NCBI GenBank assembly: GCA_045648505.1
Contig: JAZROD010000024.1
Location: forward strand, 1-29,753
DNA length: 29,753 nucleotides
Reading direction: 5' to 3'
Source of the DNA: RGIG8700 sp045648505
Lineage (GTDB): Bacteria; Bacillota; Clostridia; RGIG6154
In this document: in pieces, positions 1 through 6,905 of the stretch
Position numbering within the stretch: position 1 is the stretch's first letter
How the letters are laid out: every line of letters begins with the position of its first letter
Translations under genes and position numbers: made by a program
Notes under the pieces: model-generated
Told to the model about the DNA's origin: nothing
Database searches by the model: none
Seen by the model: only the letters and a program-made list of their open reading frames with translations

Positions 1-1397
1 AAACTCGTGTGTGCCTTTGCAAGATTCTTCTGAGTGGCTCAAATCTGTTGCTTCTGGACGAGCCTACCAACCATCTTGATATTGCATCGGTAGAATGGCT
101 TGAAAATTTCCTGATGAATTATAACGGAGCATTTATTGTTATATCTCATGATAGATATTTCCTTGACAAAGTGACAAACAAGACCTATGAACTTGAATAT
201 CAGCATTTAACGGCTTTTGATGGCAACTACACGCGATATTTAAAATTAAAAGAAGAAAATGAAAAATATATTGAGCGTAGGTATGAAAATACTATGCGTG
301 AAATCAAGCGTATTGAAGGTATCATTGAACAGCAAAAGCGCTGGAACAGAGAGCGAAATATTAAAACAGCAGAGCATAAACAGAAATCAGTTGATAGATT
401 AAAAGAAACTCTTGTTATACCGAAAGAAGAACTAGATAACATAAAGCCTCATTTTGAAATCGCAAAAAGTGGCGCAAACGAGGTTCTGGATGTAAAGAAT
501 CTATCCAAATCCTTCGGTGAAAATCATCTGTTTACTGATGTTAACTTCCTTATCAGAAGAGGAGAAAGAACATTTTTGCTGGGAGATAACGGTTGTGGAA
601 AGACAACTTTGTTTAAGATTTTACTTGGAAAAGAATCGCCTGATTCAGGTGAAATTAAAATCGGCGCAAGTGTAGATATAGGTTATTTTGACCAGACGCA
701 AGCAACGATTGATTACTCAAAAACATTGTTTGATGAAATTGCTGACAGTTATCCGTATTTAATGATAACTGATATAAGAAATGCTTTGGCAGGGTTCTTG
801 TTTAAAGCGGATGATGCTTTCAAATTGATATCAGAATTGTCAGGCGGAGAGCGTGCAAGGCTTATGCTTTTAAAGTTGATGCTAAAGCGTGCAAATTTTT
901 TGCTTCTGGACGAGCCTACAAATCATCTTGATATAAAATCCCGTGAAATGTTAGAAAATGCATTGGATAAATATCAGGGAACTATCTTTGCAGTTTCTCA
1001 CGACAGATATTTTATAAATAAGCTTTCCAACAGAATTTTAAGAATAAATAATAAGCAGCTTGAAAATTACAGCGGAAACTATTCGTATTTCCTTGAAAAA
1101 AGTGTAAAAACTACCGATGATGAGAAAATCGAAAGTGCTCGAAAAGTTTCAAGTGAAAAAGAAGATTATCTGTTGAAAAAGAAAAATGCGGCAGAAGAGC
1201 GCAAGAGAAAAAACAGGATAGAGAAGCTGGAATCTGAAATTTCTGAAACAGAAGAAAAAATTTCACAGCTAGAAAGTGAACTGACGCTTCCTGAGAATGC
1301 TTCAGATTATGTAAAATGTGCTGAAATTAGTGCAAGTGTTGAAGAACTAAATGAAAAATTACTCATATTATATGAAGAATGGGAGAGTCTACAATAG
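1..1397 (+). CDS. ABC-F family ATPase, 5'-truncated by window edge
   Basis: This is the C-terminal part of a soluble ABC-F protein with two ATPase domains on one chain and no membrane segments; the family acts on the ribosome (translation factors or antibiotic-target protection). The frame is open to base 3 with no true start, so about 170 N-terminal residues lie outside the window. Visible in order are the end of domain 1 (Walker B LLLLDEPTNHLD, then SHDRYF), a charged helical interdomain linker rich in Glu, Arg and Lys that contacts P-site tRNA in this family, and a complete second domain with Walker A GDNGCGKTT, signature LSGGERARL, Walker B LLLDEPTNHLD and SHDRYF. A Lys/Glu-rich C-terminal coiled coil of about 90 residues follows, as in YdiF/Uup-type members. 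I infer a housekeeping factor rather than a resistance protein, but cannot assign the subgroup. A terminator overlaps the stop codon. Confidence 0.93.
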   Translation, partial: TRVCLCKILLSGSNLLLLDEPTNHLDIASVEWLENFLMNYNGAFIVISHDRYFLDKVTNKTYELEYQHLTAFDGNYTRYLKLKEENEKYIERRYENTMREIKRIEGIIEQQKRWNRERNIKTAEHKQKSVDRLKETLVIPKEELDNIKPHFEIAKSGANEVLDVKNLSKSFGENHLFTDVNFLIRRGERTFLLGDNGCGKTTLFKILLGKESPDSGEIKIGASVDIGYFDQTQATIDYSKTLFDEIADSYPYLMITDIRNALAGFLFKADDAFKLISELSGGERARLMLLKLMLKRANFLLLDEPTNHLDIKSREMLENALDKYQGTIFAVSHDRYFINKLSNRILRINNKQLENYSGNYSYFLEKSVKTTDDEKIESARKVSSEKEDYLLKKKNAAEERKRKNRIEKLESEISETEEKISQLESELTLPENASDYVKCAEISASVEELNEKLLILYEEWESLQ

Positions 1398-1412
1398 TGT
1401 AGGCTCTTTTTT
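1385..1412 (+). terminator. Intrinsic terminator overlapping the ABC-F stop codon
   Basis: A 9-bp stem (1385-1393 with 1398-1406, one G-T pair) is followed by six T residues. The TAG stop (1395-1397) forms most of the loop, so the last coding codons are part of the terminator. Confidence 0.85.
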
Positions 1413-1450
1413 AAAAGCAAATGGAATGAAACAAAAATAGAAAAAATATA

Positions 1451-1479
1451 TTGATTTTGAGGCAGAATAGGTGTATAAT
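1451..1479 (+). promoter_or_regulatory. Sigma-A promoter of nagB
   Basis: TTGATT (1451-1456) and a perfect TATAAT (1474-1479) are separated by 17 nt. The predicted start near 1486 falls at the edge of the palindrome at 1487-1502. Confidence 0.85.
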
Positions 1480-1486
1480 ATTTTCG

Positions 1487-1502
1487 TTGAAAGCTATTTC
1501 AA
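1487..1502. promoter_or_regulatory. Palindrome resembling a CcpA cre site at the nagB start point
   Basis: TTGAAAGCTATTTCAA is a perfect 6-4-6 inverted repeat at the expected transcription start. Against the cre consensus TGWAANCGNTNWCA it differs only at the central G. Placement just downstream of the -10 would suit repression. It could instead bind a GntR-type amino-sugar regulator; no binding protein is encoded here. Confidence 0.45.
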
Positions 1503-1531
1503 AAAAATTAATAGTAAAGGATGAGTGAATA

Positions 1532-2254
1532 ATGCGAGTAATTGTATGTAACACTTATGAAGAAATGTCGAAAGAAGCTGCAAAAATAATGGCAGCACAG
1601 GTTCATATGAAACCTGATTGTGTATTGGGATTGGCTACAGGGTCAACGCCGGTAGGAGCTTACAAAGAGCTGATAGCTATGTACGATAATAAAGAAATTG
1701 ATTTTTGTAATGTAACTACATTTAACCTTGATGAGTATTATCCTATCAAGCGTGATAATGACCAGAGCTATTACTACTTTATGCATGATAACCTTTTTAA
1801 TTATATTAATATTCCCGAAGAACGTATTCACGTTTTAAATGGTGAAGTAGAAGACCCTGAAAAGGAATGTGCAGATTATGAAAAGCACATTTATGAGCAC
1901 GGCGGTATTGACTTACAGCTTTTAGGTATTGGAAGAAATGGTCATATTGCTTTTAATGAACCTGATGAAAATCTTGTTGCTGTAACTCACGTTACTGAGC
2001 TTACAGAAGATACAATAGATGCAAACGCAAGATTTTTTGCAGACATCAAGGATGTTCCTACGAAATCTCTTACAATGGGTATGGCTTCAATAATGAAAGC
2101 AAGAAAGATATTGATTCTCATCAATGGCAAAGGTAAGCACGCAGCTTTGGCAAAACTTTTGTCAGGAGATATTTCAACTTCTTGCCCTGCTACAATGCTT
2201 AATATGCACAATGATGTAGTCGTGATATGTGACAAAGAAGCGTATAACGGTTAA
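1532..2254 (+). CDS. nagB: Glucosamine-6-phosphate deaminase
   Basis: This cytoplasmic enzyme converts glucosamine-6-phosphate to fructose-6-phosphate and ammonia, feeding amino sugars from mucin, chitin or peptidoglycan into glycolysis. The 240 residues match the usual Firmicutes length. Visible motifs are the phosphate-binding segment LGLATGSTPVG (about 33-43), FNLDEYYP (about 64-71) and the active-site segment GIGRNGHIAFNEP (about 131-143), which holds the catalytic His and Glu. An Asn stands where E. coli NagB has the Asp141 general base; B. subtilis NagB also has Asn there, so this is lineage-typical and not a defect. The ATG follows an AAAGGATGAG-type SD. The gene is monocistronic, with its own promoter, a cre-like palindrome and a strong downstream terminator. 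No nagA or transporter gene is adjacent. Confidence 0.97.
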   Translation: MRVIVCNTYEEMSKEAAKIMAAQVHMKPDCVLGLATGSTPVGAYKELIAMYDNKEIDFCNVTTFNLDEYYPIKRDNDQSYYYFMHDNLFNYINIPEERIHVLNGEVEDPEKECADYEKHIYEHGGIDLQLLGIGRNGHIAFNEPDENLVAVTHVTELTEDTIDANARFFADIKDVPTKSLTMGMASIMKARKILILINGKGKHAALAKLLSGDISTSCPATMLNMHNDVVVICDKEAYNG

Positions 2255-2320
2255 AAAGGAATGTAAAAAAGCTCCAGAACGCAAAAGGCAAAGAGTTATA
2301 AAATTTTATAATAAAAATGT

Positions 2321-2356
2321 AGCTAATCGCATAGTGCTATGCGATTAGCTTTTTTT
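2321..2356 (+). terminator. nagB terminator
   Basis: The arms AGCTAATCGCATAG (2321-2334) and CTATGCGATTAGCT (2337-2350) pair perfectly and run into T residues to 2356. It is one of the strongest hairpins in the window and, with the A-rich 5' flank, may also work for the convergent SLH gene. Confidence 0.93.
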
Positions 2357-2370
2357 GATGCCTTTTGCTA

Positions 2371-2432
2371 TAAACAAAACTCACCACTCGACGTACTCAT
2401 GGACGCCTTCGGGTACCCTGCGGTTCGTTTTG
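2371..2432. repeat. GC-rich intergenic element bounded by ACAAAAC/GTTTTGT
   Basis: A block clearly richer in G+C than its AT-rich surroundings lies between the two convergent genes. It is bounded by a short inverted repeat, ACAAAAC near its left end and GTTTTGT near its right end. Inside are GGGTACCC-like and GTAC segments that allow partial pairing. It looks like a non-coding intergenic repeat or a remnant of a small mobile element. No second copy was found in this window, so the repeat status is inference. Confidence 0.3.
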
Positions 2433-2474
2433 TATATTCTGAAGCATTTTTCCTATTCCTTTAACAAATTGATA

Positions 2475-3683
2475 TTATTTCACAACTTTAACGATTTCAT
2501 CGTAAGCCCAGTGGTTTTCACCGTTTTCTACAACAAGATCTGTTGGAAGTTTTTCTGCTACTTCACCTTCAGCGCTGATGATTCTGTTTACAAAAGCAAC
2601 AACTTCTGCTCTTGTAACTTTACCTTCAGGTCTGAATGTAAATGTGCCGTCTGCTTCAGCATAACCTTTTGTGTATCCGCCTGAAACAAATGTTTTTACA
2701 TAGTTTTCTGACCAGTGACCTGCAATATCTGTGAACTGTGCAGTTGCAGCTTCATCAAGTTTCATATCAAAAGCAACTGCAAGAATTTTAACAAATTCTG
2801 CTCTTGTGATTGTGTTGTCACCTTTGAATGTTTTATCTTCATAACCGTTAAGAATTTTAGCTGTAACAAATTTCTGAACAGTTAATTTGTATTTTTCTGA
2901 AACATCAGAAAATGCAGGAGCAAATTCTTCAGATGTGATTTCAAAAAGATTGTCAAGAGCTTCGATTACTTCGTATCTTGTTGCAGGCTGATCAGGTTTG
3001 AATGTTCCGTCTTCATACATAGCCATATATTTAGCTTTGTTCTGGTCGGCAACATTTTTAACTTCTGCTTTATATTCTTTTGCGCCTGTCATAGAATTTA
3101 CGATTGAAGAAACATCTTTACTTTCTTCTTTTTCAGGTTCATCGTATTCACCAGGGAATGGTTCTCTTTCTGTTGTTGGAGTTTTAACTGTTACAGATGT
3201 ACCTGCTGAAAATGAAATTGAATCATAATTAGAATTTGAAATATCAATTTCTTTTTCAACAACAAATATTGATGTTTCATTATTCTGTTTTTCCGCAGGT
3301 ATAGCGTCTTTATATTTAAATCTGATAGTGCACACATCTATATCATCTGAGATATTATCTTTTTGTGTAGTGTAAAAAAGAACAGTAGTTGTATTATGTT
3401 TTTCAGGAGCTCTATTTATATCTTCCAAATTTTCAACCGCTGTACCTCTTGGCAACTTCTCACTAAATATCACATCACATGGTGTTACAACATATTTATC
3501 AAACTCAAGTGTGATAGAAAAAGCAACAAATCCTGGGTTATCAACAAGTGAAACCACAACATCGAAGCTATTTTCATCAACAGGTACATAAGTAAGATTT
3601 ACTTTAGGCGAACTCGCAGAAACAAGTGTCGTCATAGATAATACCATTGCAAATGCAAGGATTAAAGAAATTATTTTTTTCAT
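2475..3683 (-). CDS. Secreted SLH-domain protein with cohesin-like N-terminal domain
   Basis: This exported wall-associated protein has 402 residues. Residues 1-24 are a signal peptide (MKK, hydrophobic core, VSASS). Residues about 27-165 form a beta-rich region with cohesin-like features: DVVVSLVDNPGF, the strand FSITLEFDKY and later CTIRFKYKD. A Pro/Glu-rich linker (168-190) leads to three SLH modules (about 212-250, 255-305, 315-370) with NGYEDKTF, ITRAEF and KVTRAE motifs, the kind that binds pyruvylated wall polymers. I chose the ATG at 3683 because an AGAGGT SD lies just before it and the signal peptide starts there; the ATG at 3707 lacks an SD. The cohesin assignment is by pattern only; another carbohydrate-binding or Ig-like fold is possible. 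It lies in tandem with another SLH protein and a dockerin protein. Confidence 0.88.
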   Translation of the reverse strand: MKKIISLILAFAMVLSMTTLVSASSPKVNLTYVPVDENSFDVVVSLVDNPGFVAFSITLEFDKYVVTPCDVIFSEKLPRGTAVENLEDINRAPEKHNTTTVLFYTTQKDNISDDIDVCTIRFKYKDAIPAEKQNNETSIFVVEKEIDISNSNYDSISFSAGTSVTVKTPTTEREPFPGEYDEPEKEESKDVSSIVNSMTGAKEYKAEVKNVADQNKAKYMAMYEDGTFKPDQPATRYEVIEALDNLFEITSEEFAPAFSDVSEKYKLTVQKFVTAKILNGYEDKTFKGDNTITRAEFVKILAVAFDMKLDEAATAQFTDIAGHWSENYVKTFVSGGYTKGYAEADGTFTFRPEGKVTRAEVVAFVNRIISAEGEVAEKLPTDLVVENGENHWAYDEIVKVVK

Positions 3684-3716
3684 ATTTATACCTCTTTCTA
3701 TATTCATTGTAGCTAT

Positions 3717-3745
3717 ATTCTAGCACACTTTTAACATAATGTAAA
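3717..3745 (-). promoter_or_regulatory. Sigma-A promoter of the 402-residue SLH gene
   Basis: On the minus strand, TTTACA (3740-3745) and TAGAAT (3717-3722) are 17 nt apart, about 30 nt upstream of the chosen start. Confidence 0.75.
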
Positions 3746-3766
3746 TAGAAATTTGCTACAAAGTGA

Positions 3767-3794
3767 AAGAAAGTGCCCATAAGGACACTTTCTT
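3767..3794 (-). terminator. Probable terminator of the SLH-MBG gene
   Basis: AAGAAAGTG (3767-3775) pairs with CACTTTCTT (3786-3794). The minus-strand T tract is interrupted (TTTCACTTT), so this is weaker than the other terminators here. Confidence 0.5.
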
Positions 3795-3800
3795 ATATTG

Positions 3801-3816
3801 TTAACCGTACGGTTAA
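3801..3816. other. 16-bp perfect palindrome abutting a stop codon
   Basis: TTAACCGTACGGTTAA begins at the base after the SLH-MBG stop codon and lies between it and the terminator hairpin. It could be a protein-binding site or add to RNA 3'-end structure. Its function is unknown. Confidence 0.5.
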
Positions 3817-6672
3817 TTATTTTGCAGCTTTCATAATGAAGTCGTATGCCCAGTGTGATGCATCAACATCAGCAAATTCAACAGCAGCTTCGCCTGCAAC
3901 TGAACCTGCAATACGTGTAGCAACAACTATCATTTCAGCTCTTGTAATTTTGTCTTCAGGTCTGAATGTACCATCTGGATATCCTACGAGGTAACCTTTA
4001 GCAGCAAATGTCTTAACCCATTCAGCAGCCCAGTGACCTTCGATATCTGCGAAGTTAGCTTCAGCGCCTTCTACAACTTCAAGTTTGAGAGCAGCAGCTA
4101 AGAGTTTAACAAATTCTGCTCTTGTGATATCTTTTTCACCCTGGAATGAACCATCTTCATAACCATTGATTACGCCTGCAGCTGCAAGACCTTTGATAGC
4201 TTCATCTTCTGTATCTGTAAATGCAGGAGCATTTTCAACATCTGTTACAGCAAAGAGAGATGAGATAACAGCAACAACATCATTTCTTGATGCATTTACA
4301 TCAGGATTGAATTTGTTTTCTGCATCAGCTACAGCAAAGTTAACATCTTTTGCATCTTCTTTCATAGCGATGTTAGCAGATGGTTTGCTTGCTGAATCTT
4401 CTGTTTTATCTTCTTCTTTATCTTCTTCTTTGTCTTCTTTATCTTCTTTGTCTACTACTGTAGCAGGTCTCTTAACTCCACCGCCACCTGAAGGTCTTGA
4501 TGAAACCTGTTCAACTGTTAATACACCATCTACTGTTTCAACTGTGTATTTTTCAGCATCGCATACAACAACAGCTTTTGTTTTGTATTCAGCTTCAATT
4601 GATGTATCAACTACATCTACTTTTGTACCTTCAGCATTGTAGATTTCAATTGTAATTGTTAAAGCACCTTCAAGAGCATCGCCTTCAATTTTAGCAACGA
4701 GTTCAGGAACTGCTTCACCAAGATTTACATCTTCTGATGGTGCTGTAACTTTTACATTACGCTTTTTAATTTCAAATACACCATTAACAACCTCAATTTT
4801 GTAGTTAGCATCCTTGTAATCAGTTGTAATTGCATATTCACCAACTTTTTCACCTTCATCTCTTGTGATATTAATTTCTGCAGGAGCTTCGCCTTCCAAG
4901 AAATCAACTGCTTCAAATGTATATCCTTCAGGATCAGCCGCATCAACTAATTTTGATGCATTTGCAATTGTAATTTTAGCAGCTTTTGGTTCGATAACAA
5001 ATGTGTTACCTGTAACATTTAATGCATAAGGCAAGCCTGTAGCTTCATCTGTTGCAACATTTAATGTTACTTCATAAGCATCTTCGTATGTACCAGCAGC
5101 TTCGTTATCTTTTCTTGTAATAGTTACTAAGCTTGATGCATCATCTGTATCTTCACCCTTTGTAACTGTTACAACAACAGCAGCATCATCATCGCCGTAT
5201 GTCTTTTTGTTTTCACCAAACGCTACATTAACCGGGATAGCTGTTTTAATTGAATAGATACCTTCAACTGTTGAGATTTTATAGTTAGCATTGTCATCAT
5301 ATGATTTAACTTCAATAGCATAGTCGCCTTCAACGTCTGTATATGCTTCTTTTAAACCTACAACAATGTTTGTGATTTCGTCGCCTTCTACTAAACCTTC
5401 AACTACTGCAGCTTTGTATTCAGCGATTTCACCTCTGCCCTGAACCTGGAATTCATCCTGAGCTGTGATCGTGATTGCTTTCTTGGCAACTGTAAGTGTA
5501 CCAGGAACAACTGTTACATCGTAGTTAGCACTTTCAGCTGTAGCTGTAATAGCAACTGTACCAGCGTTTGGTTTAGTTTCAACTGTAGGGGTGATTGTTA
5601 CGCCTGCAGGAGCATCTGATGTGAATTCTGGAAGAGCATCGCCATATGTCATATTTTTGTCAGCCATTTTTACTTCGATAGGTTTCTTAGCAACTGTAAG
5701 TGTACCAGGAACAACTGTTACATTGTAGTTACCTGTTGTATCTTCAGCTGTAGCTGTGATAGCAACTGTACCTGCATTTGGGTTTTCAGCAACTGTAGCA
5801 GTAACTGTTACGCCTGCAGGAGCATCTGATGTAAATTCTGGAAGTGGATCGCCGTATGTCATATCTTTGTCAGCCATTTTTACTTCGATATCTTTCTTAC
5901 CGATTACAACGTTAGCAGAAGCTTCTGTTGCTTTGCAACCTTCTCTTTCAACAGTAGCTATAACTTTGTATGTACCTGCATTTTTAACTTCAGCTGGATC
6001 TGTTACATAAGAAATGCCGTCACCGTCTACTGTGTTAAGTGTAATAAGGTCTTCTGCTGCGAAAGCTTCGCCTGTGTACTTAAGACCTTCAACAGGAGTT
6101 GCAACTAAACCATCAATTGGTTTTCTTGTATCAATTAAGATATTAGGCTGAACCTTTGATAATCTATCGTTACCATTTGAGAGTAATGATGTATCAACAA
6201 CAAGAGCAATAGCTGTATTAATTCCTTCTGCTGCTGAAATTACTTTGTATCCAAATTTTGCAACTGGGATAGATCCAGTTTCATCTGGCTGCGCAGGTTT
6301 TTTTCCTGTACGATCGTATGCAAGTCCATATACGTTCTTCCATACTGCTGTAATTTCACCTTCGTTTTCAATGTTGTATGCTTCTCCACCATACAATCCA
6401 GCAAAAACTTCTTCATCATTCTCAGCTAATTTATCTTCCCATTCTTCGTCTGCAGCAATAACAGCTGAATCGAATTCAGTTTTGATAGAATAGCCTTGAA
6501 GATTTGTAGCATCGCCAGGCTTAACATAGAATGTTATATAAAATGTTTTGTCCTCGGCAATGTCACTTACAACTGCAAATAAATCATAATCACTTGCATT
6601 TGCACTAACAATGACAGTCATAGTGAGTAACATACACACTACGAGTGCTAAACTAATTACTTTCTTTAACAT
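3817..6672 (-). CDS. Large secreted SLH protein with cohesin-like domain and MBG/Ig-like repeats
   Basis: This is a 951-residue surface protein. A signal peptide (1-25) precedes a cohesin-like beta region (about 28-180, with LQGYSIKTEFDSAVI and VAKFGYKVI). A stack of Ig-like domains follows (about 185-722), including two near-identical MBG-type modules at about 260-329 and 330-398, each with MTYGD-LPEFTSDAPAGVT and ending VVPGTLTVAKK, then further diverged copies. Next come a Gly-rich turn, a Lys/Glu/Asp run (741-758) and C-terminal SLH modules (about 770-945) with DITRAEF and KITRAE; the first module is degenerate (ASRND). The start at 6672 has an AAAGGATG SD and begins the signal peptide; the upstream in-frame start at 6738 lies in a leader hairpin. 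I infer a wall-bound stalk presenting the N-terminal domain. Ligand and partner are unknown. Confidence 0.9.
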   Translation of the reverse strand: MLKKVISLALVVCMLLTMTVIVSANASDYDLFAVVSDIAEDKTFYITFYVKPGDATNLQGYSIKTEFDSAVIAADEEWEDKLAENDEEVFAGLYGGEAYNIENEGEITAVWKNVYGLAYDRTGKKPAQPDETGSIPVAKFGYKVISAAEGINTAIALVVDTSLLSNGNDRLSKVQPNILIDTRKPIDGLVATPVEGLKYTGEAFAAEDLITLNTVDGDGISYVTDPAEVKNAGTYKVIATVEREGCKATEASANVVIGKKDIEVKMADKDMTYGDPLPEFTSDAPAGVTVTATVAENPNAGTVAITATAEDTTGNYNVTVVPGTLTVAKKPIEVKMADKNMTYGDALPEFTSDAPAGVTITPTVETKPNAGTVAITATAESANYDVTVVPGTLTVAKKAITITAQDEFQVQGRGEIAEYKAAVVEGLVEGDEITNIVVGLKEAYTDVEGDYAIEVKSYDDNANYKISTVEGIYSIKTAIPVNVAFGENKKTYGDDDAAVVVTVTKGEDTDDASSLVTITRKDNEAAGTYEDAYEVTLNVATDEATGLPYALNVTGNTFVIEPKAAKITIANASKLVDAADPEGYTFEAVDFLEGEAPAEINITRDEGEKVGEYAITTDYKDANYKIEVVNGVFEIKKRNVKVTAPSEDVNLGEAVPELVAKIEGDALEGALTITIEIYNAEGTKVDVVDTSIEAEYKTKAVVVCDAEKYTVETVDGVLTVEQVSSRPSGGGGVKRPATVVDKEDKEDKEEDKEEDKTEDSASKPSANIAMKEDAKDVNFAVADAENKFNPDVNASRNDVVAVISSLFAVTDVENAPAFTDTEDEAIKGLAAAGVINGYEDGSFQGEKDITRAEFVKLLAAALKLEVVEGAEANFADIEGHWAAEWVKTFAAKGYLVGYPDGTFRPEDKITRAEMIVVATRIAGSVAGEAAVEFADVDASHWAYDFIMKAAK
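5479..5895 (-). repeat. Two tandem near-identical MBG-type coding repeats
   Basis: Two in-frame units of about 210 bp (roughly 5686-5895 and 5479-5685) encode nearly the same 69-70 residues, with long identical DNA blocks such as the part encoding GTLTVAKK. The high nucleotide identity points to recent duplication or ongoing recombination between units. Confidence 0.85.
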
Positions 6673-6706
6673 TAGTTTATCATCCTTTCTTAAAATATAG
6701 TTTTTT

Positions 6707-6735
6707 GTGTGCAATGGTTTTGCCACTGCGCACAC
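6707..6735 (-). promoter_or_regulatory. 5' UTR hairpin of the SLH-MBG mRNA
   Basis: GTGTGC-GC-AGTGG pairs with CCATTGCACAC around a CAAAA loop, with a 2-nt bulge. It lies roughly 10-40 nt after the predicted transcription start and before the SD, a position suited to mRNA stabilisation or regulation. Confidence 0.55.
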
Positions 6736-6752
6736 CATTACAACTTATTTAT

Positions 6753-6781
6753 ATTATAATAGTATCTTGTTTTTTTGTCAA
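6753..6781 (-). promoter_or_regulatory. Perfect-consensus sigma-A promoter of the SLH-MBG gene
   Basis: TTGACA (6776-6781), a 17-nt spacer and TATAAT (6753-6758) on the minus strand match the sigma-A consensus exactly. Strong expression fits an abundant surface protein. Confidence 0.92.
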
Positions 6782-6847
6782 GATATTTTTCATCAATTTA
6801 GCTACTTAAAATTCATCACATTTGTATTATAATTTATTACATTTCAA

Positions 6848-6884
6848 CAAAAAACAGTTGAAGCATTAAAATCGCTTCAACTGT
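6848..6884 (-). terminator. Terminator of the dockerin gene
   Basis: An 11-bp perfect stem (6854-6864 with 6874-6884) is followed on the minus strand by a run of six T residues. It separates the dockerin transcript from the downstream SLH-MBG promoter. Confidence 0.88.
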
Positions 6885-6905
6885 TTTCAATTTTAAATTT
6901 ATATA

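Larger units (their letters stand above)
2255..2474. other. Intergenic region between convergent nagB and SLH gene
   Basis: This 220-bp gap holds the nagB terminator, flanked by a perfect 10-bp inverted repeat (GCAAAAGGCA at 2281-2290, TGCCTTTTGC at 2359-2368). A GC-rich block follows at about 2371-2432, listed separately. No supported small gene is present; the open frame across 2355-2684 on the plus strand is antisense to the SLH gene. Confidence 0.7.
6673..6905 (-). other. Intergenic region: promoter and long leader of the SLH-MBG gene
   Basis: The gap holds, in minus-strand order, the dockerin gene terminator (6848-6884), an AT-rich stretch, a perfect-consensus promoter (6753-6781), a leader hairpin (6707-6735) and the SD. 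I see no small gene in it. Confidence 0.7.

Noticed and set aside
2355..2684. 109-residue plus-strand frame starting in the intergenic region
   Set aside because: It overlaps the SLH coding region antisense for most of its length and lacks an SD and a promoter.
4166..4642. 158-residue open frame on the plus strand
   Set aside because: It lies antisense to the SLH-MBG gene, is rich in Ser, Ala and Thr as expected from the reverse strand of Glu/Lys/Asp/Ala codons, and has no SD.
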